From Dichotomocladium elegans (lineage: Eukaryota; Mucoromycota; Mucoromycetes; Mucorales; Lichtheimiaceae): DNA of 64,000 nt. Every line of letters starts with the position of its first letter. The stretch's first letter is position 1. Location: the NCBI GenBank assembly GCA_025716815.1, contig JAIXMN010000002.1, positions 186,001 to 250,000 on the forward strand. The letters are read 5' to 3'. Position numbers and translations under genes: made by a program. Below the pieces are notes generated by a model. It had not been told where the DNA came from and did not search any database. It was given only the letters and a program-made list of their open reading frames with translations. Positions 52,070 through 61,448 of the stretch are shown piece by piece.

Positions 52070-53042
52070 TTAGTTGCACACCGTAGGCAATAGCTTGCCT
52101 TCATCCGAGAGTTTTTGGACTTCGTCGAAGACAGCGATATTGAGCTGAAAGCAATGAATGGCTTCCGCGACAATGCGCTCTAAGAAGTATGTCGGACTGA
52201 GCATCTGGTCAGGAGCGAATGCACTCTCTGAACTTACCCTTAGTCTCTTGGGTTACAGGAATGGCATTGAGTTGCTCGCGGTATTCTGTCTTGAATGCCT
52301 TCGCATTACCAACATTGTCAAAGGTGTAAAAGTCAAGGCCTTCAGCGACGTCCTCGGATTCTTTCACACCAAGAACGAATTTTTTGAAGCGCTTGGCAAG
52401 AATAAGGCCTCCACTCAGATCTCCAAGATATCGTGTATAACTGTGTGCGACAAGAAGAGCAGGATCGATTTTCGCGGCATTTTCCATGGCGTCCACGTAC
52501 GCCTTGACGGCAGGTGTCATAGTTGCAGGATCCGTGACGCGGTCAAATCCGTCTTTCCCGTAGTAATACTCGAGATCATGGGCCAACGCATCAAGGCGGC
52601 GCAGTTCATCAGGGAAATAGATGGCTTTGATGGCTGGATTATCTTTGTGTTCATCCAAAAGATTTTCGAGAGTCCTGAAGCGAACAAAGGTCTATTAATA
52701 CCATACGATGACTCCAAGAACTTTATGCATACGTACTTGTAAACGAAGTAAAGGGAGATAAGATATCGACCATGTTCGCCAATGCTAATTTCTCCCTTTG
52801 TGAAGCGCCTGTTTTACTTATTTAGCATACAGAACCGAGCTGCTTCTTCAAATATGTGCTCTTGCGAACAATCCTCCGTCTACCTACTTTACAAAGGGGC
52901 TGTTCTCGGCTTCATGGTGAACAGATTTGGTTCCCTCACGCAAAGCGTCGGCCAAGTGAGTGATGTCCAGAGTGCTTGATTCGCTGGCAGCAGGCCCAAG
53001 TCCCAAAGGTGCTGTGGTGTCGATAGCAGCAGTGTCAGTCAT
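52070..53042 (-). CDS. Heme oxygenase
   Basis: Oxidative cleavage of heme to biliverdin, CO and iron, usually for iron recovery; the fungal enzymes are ER- or cytosol-located. The N-terminus MTDTAAIDTTAPLGLGPAAS precedes LADALREGTKSVHHEAENSP, which carries the proximal heme-ligand His. An exon with FTKGEISIG-like sequence and a YL(V/I)SLYFVYK block follow in small exons near 52740-52800. Next are LRRLDALAHDLEYYYGKDGF and AHSYTRYLGDLSGGLILAKR, the distal-helix signature with its conserved Gly residues. The C-terminal exons read KTEYREQLNAIPVTQETK and VAEAIHCFQLNIAVFDEVQK, ending LLPTVCN at 52070. No C-terminal membrane anchor is visible, so it may be soluble. Start at 53042; an upstream in-frame Met adds only 14 residues. 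It stands isolated within repeats. Confidence 0.92.
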
Positions 53043-56000
53043 TGTAAAGAACAAAAGATGGTCTTGACGTTTGCTTGGAGGCAATTCTTGAATTTAACTG
53101 TTATCGGGCTTATCTGATCCTTTTCCTTTTTGTGGGTATATCTTGATAAGCTCGTGCTTCCATTCTTGTTATTCCGATTTTGCGATTCTTTTTTTTTTCC
53201 AAAAGATAAAGCGGAATGATCCTTGTATCACAATCAGATAATGGACTTCTCTAGTCTTATGGAAAATGGTGTATGTATATCATTCGCTGTAGCTCATTTC
53301 AATAGTTCATATACTGATTTCCTACGGTAATTTATTCAAATGATTTAAATGATTAAACATTAATTTATTTTAAAAGAACACCAGCGAGTAAAAATAATCG
53401 CTTGCGTATATCTTATATACATTAACGCTAAATTAAATAGAATGGCATTCAAGCACTGTGTTTAACTACTTTGTCTGCGTATATGCAGATATTATCAATC
53501 AGATAACGGATATTTCTTTAAAGAAACCGATCCAACCTCAACAACAGTGCCTTAATTGGAATTGAAAGCTAACTGGTCACTATACCCTGTGTACTCTTCT
53601 TTTTGAATACTGAGGTCCTTAAAATTGTTACTTAGCTGATTTTATTGATCTGCAATGGAATATGGATCCTTGAAAAGTAAGAGCGAAGCGATTATGTGTT
53701 CCTGCTATATTTTTATCCAATACATAGTTCGGAGTCATGAGCAATGCGAAACCACTTTTGCTATCGTACTCATTCAAAGCCCAGGGGAACATTGTACCAG
53801 AAACATGTGCTTTCGGAATGGTTCCTTAAAATAAGAGAAAAGCAAGGTATGCTATCAGCATCGCGCTTTACATAGTGGTCGAGTTCAAATATAACGCTAA
53901 TACATAGTATTTTAGTGAAGCTGGCTTACTCGAGGGGCTTCAATCCCGCTTCGACCGGGATTGCTACAGCAGAACCTTGGTCCAGCTTTCGTTTGAAATG
54001 AAAAGGGGTCTTTTTAGGAACTCCATCAGATGCTGAATTGTAGGCTGTATAATGCTTTAAACTGCCCAACTTGGAATACTCAAAGCCTGCGAGGAGAACT
54101 CTGGACTTTTCAACAGTATGCTTCATCAATTGTGATTTGATAACGTTGTCCGTTTTTCCATTGAAATTGCCTATGAATCGAGACCAAGTATTATCCCCAC
54201 GTATGTTACACAAAGTTCCGGAGCTTAAAGACCCAAAGTCCCACAACAACAGATTCAGGAATGCCTCAAAATGGTCCGCAACTATCGATAGCAAAAATCG
54301 CAATGGAGGCTTGTCTTCTTTTTTCAAATGCTATTACGGCATCCAAGTAGCCTACTGAATCGCAGGTTGCAGTTTACTTCCATTCCCCATCAGCCAAAAC
54401 GTTTGAAGGATATCAATAACGCATGGAGGGATATGAAATAAAAACCTGGATAGTCGAATGCATTTGTTGCAACCATTGGAGGACATTTATGGACCAGCAA
54501 AGAATATCATCTTACCTCTCTAGACCTTGATAATTAAAAATTCGTGGAAATCATAATCATAGTTTCGTTCGTCAACTCTTCTATCCAAGTGGCCGTTACT
54601 GCCGACGACAGCGATTAGGATGGACATATGTATTGCGGTGACATCTTTCAAAGCCAACATCGCGTGCTAATTTCATCATCTCCCCGGCAGTGCCCAAGTC
54701 AAATGAAAAGTTCCAAGTGTCAATTATATACAGGCGAAATCGACTTAGCCTGGGAAACTTCCTTTGCCAAGGAATGGAGCAAATGTATGAGACGTTCCAG
54801 TAGATCAAGCGCCCAAGTTGACCATTTAACGTCCCTGGGCATATGGACTTGCAGGTGTCCATTATTCCACGAAAGCAGATGTATGCTTTGCAGCCATCTA
54901 TTCCAGGAGTAGTGCCTCCAAAATCACCAACAACCATCTGCTGCTTTGGAAATGTACATCTGTAGAAAGATTACACTATATTATGTGCGCATCTTGCCGG
55001 TGAGAACGAGGAACACTGAGAATGAACTACCATACTTGTAACTATGATACAAAACCAATTAGCGGGAATCATACGCTCATTCCTCTTCAGTATACCGTAT
55101 CTGCTCGGCAGTGAGCATGACGATGATGCATCAATACTTGATTCAACGAGCGACACAGGCAACCATCAGTCGACATGAATCTCGGCTGCTATAAGTCCTT
55201 TGTGCAATAAGTATTCATTCGATACTTCTCACCACCACCAGCATTTCTTTAATCAGGACGAGGGCGAAATGAGTATCGGCAAGAAGAACTTGAGAGAAGT
55301 ATTAGCGATCCCTGTCCCAGGCTTGATGAGAATCAAACGAGAAACTCCAGTCGACAAAGGCCGAGCTTCTTCAAGTAGCCGAACTACTGTCGAGCGTTGA
55401 CGACATTGACTCAATTATTGAAGGGAGAGAGTCTACTGCAGTCGATCTCGTAATGAAACTGAACGATGCTGGCAATGTATATGTACAGCCGTTTCGAGTA
55501 CCCCAGCATCGATTGTTCAATCGCGGGACTGTTCCGGAGTATATGGCCACTATCTCTGCGTGTAGGAACAGGCGATTGAGAGGTCGCATGTATACAGATT
55601 TTAATGAGTATATTCGCCATTTGGGGTAAGTCCTGTCTTTCCCTTTATATCATTATGTATTAGTTCTTTTTGTCTTTAATCGCATAATCCACAATTGTAT
55701 TTTGAGAATTGGTCACGGGTTATTTGATCTTTTTTCCACGTGAGGTATGGGCTCCCACCAAAAATCGAACTCATGTGACGTGGGACCAGATTGATGTTTC
55801 TATGTGATCTGAGGAGAAAGGCGAAATGCTTATTTGCCTAAGCAGCGTTTACGGTAAATTCCTATTATCCAACGTCGCTAAAAGAGTGTCTCCAGCATTT
55901 ATGCATCGTCCTACTACACCCATCTCTTTACCTTCGTTTTCCTGATGTTCTTTCAAGTGTCAATATGCATACTTCATCGGTGCATATATTTACTGCCCAA

Positions 56001-57102
56001 GAACAGTCTATTGTCGTTGATCATGGCCTCGGCGCCATGTCCAGCTTACAGTGGGGAACCTTGAATCTTGCGGTTCGACATTCTACCAGCCTCCATCGTC
56101 CCATGTTGAAAATTCTGCGACATTTGTTTTTCCTTTCCTGACAGGGCAATCTGTTGGAATGCTGCGGAACATTTGACGGAACACTTACCAGTGATTATAA
56201 AGCGCAAAATTCTGTTCGCATCCGATGGGAGCTGATGGACGGCGCGGTTGACGCATTGAGCAAGCACAGTCCTCAGAAAATCTATGGCCATCTCTGGCCT
56301 CCAGATCAATAGAGAGACGCTGTTTTTGTATTCCCCGGGTCTGTTAGTGTAGGAGGCTGTCTTTAACGCAGGCACCAAGTAGCGGCCAAGGACCGTTGTC
56401 ATTAAACGCAATTTTCCGCCTTGAGAGGGTATACCATAAGCCAATGATGGTATGACCGATAACAAAAGTTCTCGAATCAGGGAGCGCGTCATTGTGGCCG
56501 AACAAAAAGTGAGATGGCTTATTAAGCTGGCAATATTCTCTAGATATGGGTTATTGCTGTTCATCGTAACCATTAACGGCTGCTTTTTCGCTGCTTTTGA
56601 TAAATCTTACACGATAAATGGCTCGAGAGTTTTGATACTCGTTGTCAGCCCAGCAAAGTCAAGGACGGCTATAGAAATTTTCTGGGTGATGGCAAGGAAA
56701 GAAATCATGTAAATTGAAAGATTACTTTCAGTCTCATTCAATAGTTAAAACAAGTTTACTGTTCATTTGTGAGATACCAGCTGTGTCTTGTACGCTTTTT
56801 TATTGTTGAAGTATCCGTTGGAATCCTTGAAAAAGATGCAAGAGCGTTACGCATGATGCTGTTTATTGAGCATGTATGTGAGCGAGGAACAATAAAGCGC
56901 AGGAACACAAAATTAGATTTAGCAATTTAAGTTGAGCTCTCCGTAATGGACACTCTAAAGCAGAATATGTACCTATTCGGGAAAAGTTTGCTTTATGTTA
57001 CACAAATGAGACAGATAACTTTCGCTGGTGTGGCTTGCCAGCGCCAATCATTTTAGTGCTTTTACGGCTTGCATTTTTTTTTTTTGTCTTTTTAAAGAAC
57101 CA
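53043..57102. other. 4-kb AT-rich region with unassigned gene fragments
   Basis: Three fragments have protein-like composition but no family I can name. (1) 53926-54327 minus, including EYSKLGSLKHYTAYNSASDG and KKTPFHFKRKLDQGSAVAIP, ending at a stop, which looks like a protein C-terminus. (2) 54596-54937 minus, with DGCKAYICFRGIMDTCKS and LGTAGEMMKLARDVGFERCH. (3) 56046-56573 minus, with VSLLIWRPEMAIDFLRTVLA and NRAVHQLPSDANRILRFIIT. On the plus strand 55245-55627 has a frameshifted coiled-coil-like piece (LQSTKAELLQVAELLSSVDD, then YTDFNEYIRHLG). All may be pieces of the same mobile-element families as their surroundings. Confidence 0.35.
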
Positions 57103-58061
57103 ATGACGAGATACACAAAGCTCGAAAGGAAAAGATACGTCAAATCGGAAGACCAGTTTGACGTAAAACCATTACAGCCCAAGAAACAAAAGCGCAGTAG
57201 CAGCATTGAAGAGTCAGTGGGAGAAGCATCGACATCGACGGATCCCGCTCCTGTAGTGAAAAATGATAATGATAATCACGAGGGCCAAAAGAAGAGAAAA
57301 CGATCTACCGGTTCGTAATGGCTTTCTGTGTATACACACCATGGAACAACCCTTGGCGATCTAACCACGCATTGCGATTTAGCAACCGATCCTGATAAAA
57401 TCGAGAAGGAAGCCGAAAAGCGCAGAAAGCGTCGTCAGGCAATGAAGGATAAAAACACGGTAAAGATCCTAAACAAGCAAGAGAAAGATGAAGCTCATGT
57501 TTTTTTTTTTATTTGCGATTCCGTTCAGATCTGTTTTGGTTGTCGGCAAAAGGGCCACTCGTTGAATAACTGTCCAGAATCCAAAAATAGCGCTAAAGGC
57601 ATCTGCTATAATTGTGGCTCTACTGAACATCCATTGAGCAAGTGCCGAAAGGCGCGAAAAGGCGGTGAGTTTTTTTTTTTTTTTGGCAGGGAGTCAATGA
57701 AGAAGGAAGAATGCTGACAAGAAGGCTGTGTGTGTAACTAGATGAGCTCCCATACGCAAAATGCTTCGTCTGCAAGAAACAGGGTCATCTGTCCAGCAAA
57801 TGCCCAGAAAACAACCATGGATTATACCCCAACGGTGGCGGGTGCAGATTCTGCGGACAAGTTGACCATTTAGCCAAGGATTGTAAGCTGACGAAGGACG
57901 AGGCTGGAACCACGGCTGTCGGCAAAATTGATCTCGACCAGGGTGCTGATGACGATGATTATCACATTTTCGTCGACGAGAAACAGAAGATGGAAGAGGA
58001 GGTCAAGGTGAACAAGTCCAAACAGCTGTCGAAGCCCAAAAAGAAAATAGTCAAGTTTTGA
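57103..58061 (+). CDS. CCHC zinc-knuckle RNA-binding protein (ZCCHC9-like)
   Basis: From the ATG at 57103 a basic/acidic leader (TRYTKLERKRYVKSEDQ) and an exon rich in Lys, Arg and Glu (EAEKRRKRRQAMKDKN) precede four CCHC knuckles: CFGCRQKGHSLNNC, CYNCGSTEHPLSKC, CFVCKKQGHLSSKC and CRFCGQVDHLAKDC. The tail is acidic then lysine-rich, ending SKPKKKIVKF at 58061. Order and spacing match the ZCCHC9 / yeast Air-like knuckle proteins linked to nuclear RNA surveillance and rRNA processing. Introns fit about 57311-57381 and 57664-57741. A 30-base poly-T segment at 57499-57528 looks intronic though the frame stays open across it. An acceptor-like T-rich stretch just before the ATG suggests an intron in the 5' UTR. 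Confidence 0.88.
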
Positions 58062-58325
58062 TCGATTTTTACGAATATATCTGTCCTATTTGCTCCTTCT
58101 GTTTGTCCATTATACACCATTTTCCAAAATCAAAAGTCGCACGCCACCCAATTCTGAAGTCATCAGATGGAAACAATAGAAGTCGCTTCTGCCAAATTTC
58201 TCTGCGTAAGATAACAAATGTAATGTTGCATACACGGAAATAAGATGTCGCAAAAATGTCTCTTGAAACGTACCCAGCTTTTTGGGCGTTTACATATACA
58301 TATTTCACAATGGGAAATGAATAGC

Positions 58326-58707
58326 TGTCCTAAATCTATGGACTATGACGACGATGAGAAAATGTACTCTCCTCGACCATCTGTTCTCACACCGTGTACT
58401 TACCCTGTGTATCTTGCATAAGCAAGTCTGCGCTTGTTACTGCATATGTCCTGAATTGAGAGAATACAGTCAGCATTCGATTTACCATTGAGCTCTATCA
58501 GACGCAAATGCCACCGGCAAACTGACCACCGGTATTCGTTGTAGTAACCCAGATTGGATGATCGTGATCCTTTTTCGGCTATCGTAGGGTTGAGGTTAGA
58601 TCCATTATCCTATTCTCTAACTGTTCACATACTATCTATTTTGTCTATCGAACCAGCAATCTTGCAAATAGTAGGGCGTGGGAAGTCTACCATAGGCTAA
58701 ATAGACA
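58326..58707 (-). repeat. 380-bp dispersed repeat R, copy 2 (MITE-like)
   Basis: Inverted copy of 54-432. Its ends form an imperfect inverted repeat (TGTCCTAAATCTATGG on the plus strand, TGTCTATTTAGCCTATGG read from the other end). It stops 27 bases before the last exon of Fanzor copy C, in what should be the preceding intron of that element. Confidence 0.62.
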
Positions 58708-58734
58708 AAGGTTTCTAATATCTTGTTTCAATAG

Positions 58735-59015
58735 ATGTTCAAACCAAACCTGTACAACAGGCATGGCAGAGGGCGTTTGTCAACCAAGGTTATGGAATCG
58801 GGACCTGGGGCCTGCTTTAACATCCATCATATCTTCCGTGGTCTTCGGGAAGATGGCATCATCCCAGCAAGGCCACGAGGTGCACGCACTGGCGGGTCGA
58901 GACGACCGTAAGCCCGACCAAGAATTTTCCGCGTCAGTTATCGCTGACGCACCCAGGATAACCACAGCCCTTCGGGGCAAGCTCCCCTTCCTTTGGAAGG
59001 TCGGTGTGTTGTAAG
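58735..59015 (+). mobile_element. Fanzor C-terminal exon, copy C
   Basis: Starts right after an acceptor (TTGTTTCAATAG), like the last exons of copies A and D, with matching DNA at the exon start (ATGTTCAAACC here, ATGCTCAAATC in A and D). The frame gives PRLWNRDLGPAL (58784-58819), the RuvC-III motif with Asp intact. A shift of frame continues NIHHIFRGLREDGIIPARPR, the expected C-terminal helix. Everything upstream of this exon is missing and replaced by repeat R. Confidence 0.62.
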
Positions 59016-59329
59016 TTAACGGGATTGGAGAAGGCGTAGTGTTTTCTGCTGACTAACAAAGTTAAATCCATGGATGCGAAATCTTTTTACCTATTGATAT
59101 GACAAATTTATATGGTTCTATGCGACACTATTTTGTACTGCAACTACAAACATGAAATCTCTTATATGAAGGTGGCCAATGATGAGCTTGGCAATCCAGA
59201 ACCTATGGGCTACGTCGTTGACCAGCAAGAATATGTTGTGAAATCAATCACATCTGGTACAGAATGTTTACAACAAGGACCATTCGTTAGAAACTTCCGC
59301 AGCACGCCATTTGGAAGTAGAAAAGCAAA

Positions 59330-59875
59330 CTGAATGGGACACGTGCAGGAGAGATGGTGAAAGTCGATAAGTGGTTGAGTGCATGCGTCGTAGCGAAAAT
59401 GTTGAGGATCAATGTGCGTACTGCACGGAGATGGACAAAAACAATACCACGAATGTCCTGAGAGTATCTTTGACAGGAAGCGAGGCCGTAAAACCAATTT
59501 TGACAACTGACCAGCGGATTGCTATCATCCGCTTTATTGATAAATGATCCATCTGCTACTGTCTATGAAGTTTCTTGAAGCAAAATCTATACTTTTATGA
59601 CCACAGGTTGTAATCTTTCAAACACTGTGCATTCCTTGACGAGGCTGCATTTCATATATATAGGTGTGCGAAGGGATGAGATCCAGCCGGTCTTGATGCT
59701 TTATTCCAAAGTGTACCAGTTCCGACAACAAAGCATCTACTACGATCCCATGGGCGCATTCAGCCGACCACTTTTGGGCCTTAAGAGGACGAACAACAAA
59801 CGACCATCATACGGAGCAAAGTACAGAGGAGTCAAGGAGGAGATCTAACTAGGTCAGCATGCTGACATTGCAGAA
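59330..59875 (+). mobile_element. Tc1/mariner transposase relic
   Basis: Several frames read in order: GEMVKVDKWLSACVVAKMLR then INVRTARRWTKT (helix-turn-helix), then ECPESIFDRKRGRKTNFDN and DQRIAIIRFIDK. NDPSATVYEVS and MTTGCNLSNTVHSLTRLHF follow. The catalytic stretch HCAFLDEAAFHIY (about 59626-59665) contains the first DDE Asp. ASTTIPWAHSA and MGAFSRPLLGLKRTNN resemble the T-T-x-L-G-A-[IF]-S strand. Stops and frameshifts throughout show it is dead. The third catalytic residue is absent: the relic ends where Fanzor copy D begins. Confidence 0.65.
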
Positions 59876-59909
59876 ACATCAGTACATTGTTATTGCTGAT
59901 GCAGTAGGT

Positions 59910-60770
59910 GCGTCACGGTCGACCCTGGGAGGAGAGACCTCCTTTTTGTGTCTCAGGGAATTCCCTATCCGCAGCGAGGTGCCTGTCTGACGCTCCGATG
60001 ACACCAACGCCCATCAGGACAAGGTTTACGAGACCAACAAGTGCCGCAGGTTGTTGGAGAGGCTCAAGAATGCGGAACCCACGCGTGCCGAGGTATGCAT
60101 GGCTGGTGTGCATGCCCGTAACTTAAAAGAACTGTGCTGATGGGCGCTTCATGCTTGTCCGGTTCCTAGTGTCTCTAGTTCTCGAGGACTTCTATGCGAA
60201 TACTGTACGGCCACCCATAATGCCGATCCGCAACCTTTGGTCCGTAGGCTCCATCTGTCGTCGTACATCAACACACTACGAGCGGATGAAAAGCCTAGGG
60301 ACGGTCGGATCAAAGAAGTTTCCCCCCCTCCCCCACGCGATATTGGTGATAGGTAATTGGTCTGCCCCGAACACTCGATATCACTTTCCGACAACTTCTC
60401 AAGCAGGGCGAACATCGCTTTGAAATATACTGACTGGATCGACGAATTCAACATCAGCCGATGTTGCCCCGCGCAGCGACGTTCCGGAGGGCACCCCATC
60501 CACACCCCCTATCAAAGAGCCGAGAATCCAAACGGTATCCACCATGGCCTGCTGCAGTATGAAGCCTTATTCGCGGAAGAGTTTGATACTCTAACGTCGC
60601 TTATTCTGCACAGATGCTCAAATCAAAACTGTATGCACAGCAGACATGGCAGACGGGCGTTCCTCGACAGCGATTGTGGAACCGAGGATATGACGGCCTG
60701 CCTGAATACGACACATACTCTCGGGGGTGTTCGCGCTGATGGCATGGTGCCAGAAATATTTTCTTATGAC
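59910..60770 (+). mobile_element. Decayed Fanzor nuclease, copy D
   Basis: RuvC-I intact as CVTVDPGRRDLLFVSQG (Asp codon at 59921-59923). Then, with frameshifts, QDKVYETNKCRRLLERLKNA, LEDFYANTVRPPHNADPQPL and LHLSSYINTLRADE. NWSAPNTRYHF follows (about 60355-60390) and RuvC-II WIDEFNISRCCPAQ (about 60433-60475), Glu intact. The last exon begins after CTGCACAG (60613): CSNQNC and RLWNRGYDGLPEY, in which the RuvC-III Asp is now Gly. Together with copy A it defines the family's exon order and intron position. Confidence 0.68.
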
Positions 60771-60972
60771 TAAAATCTCTCAACCAATCGATGCGAAAAC
60801 TTTTCCATCTCGATACGCCATTTGTTTTTGAAAATACAGAGACGACACCCCGCCCTCAGCCTGTATATGTGTGTGTGTCTGCGGGTTAGATGCCTCCCCA
60901 TATATGAAAGCAATATGCAGAAGATGACTTGCACTTGGAAGAAAAGAAAGTAATATATACAATCTAGATAGT

Positions 60973-61357
60973 TTATTGAGCAGCCTTAGGGGCAGAAGTC
61001 TTGCGAGAAACGTAGGGTCCGAGCTGTTAATTATTTACAGAAACCCAATTAGTCTTTTGATATAAAATAGCCTCTCATAAAAAAAGACTACTCCAATTAC
61101 CGTGAAGCCTTCCATGTCAGGAACGACAAATGTGCGCACACGATTCCAATCGACCTTATATCCGCCTTTTTTGGTATGTCGACCCATAGCACCACTTCCA
61201 GTACCTGTTTGTTTTGTTGTCATTCCATTGAGTTTTCATACGAATGCGGCCATGATATTTATGACTATCGCAGACCTTTGTAATAGTTGTGGCCCTGCTT
61301 AGCTGTGAGTTGAAGGCGACGCGATCCTCTTGGTAATGCTCGAATGACACCAAACAT
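60973..61357 (-). CDS. MRPL27: Mitochondrial ribosomal protein mL41 (Mrpl27)
   Basis: Component of the mitochondrial large ribosomal subunit near the tunnel exit. Three exons: MFGVIRALPRGSRRLQLTAK then QGHNYYKG (ATG at 61357); TGSGAMGRHTKKGGYKVDWN then RVRTFVVPDMEGFT; LGPYVSRKTSAPKAAQ with the stop at 60973. The joined protein is about 83-88 residues, the usual size. The G-x-Y-K-V-D-x-x-R-V-R-T-F-V-x-P-D and L-x-P-Y-V blocks are diagnostic. The N-terminus is basic and amphipathic, fitting mitochondrial import. Introns of about 70 and 70-80 bases have good boundaries. Confidence 0.93.
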
Positions 61358-61448
61358 GATTTATTCTCGTTCGCTCTCTCAAACAGAAAAAAAAGGATTG
61401 TTTCGAAAACGGAAAACGCATTTTTGACACCAGGAGCCACAGCACTTT

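Noticed and set aside
60601..60783. Minus-strand Cys-rich 60-codon frame
   Set aside because: Antisense of the zinc-finger/RuvC-III exon of Fanzor copy D.
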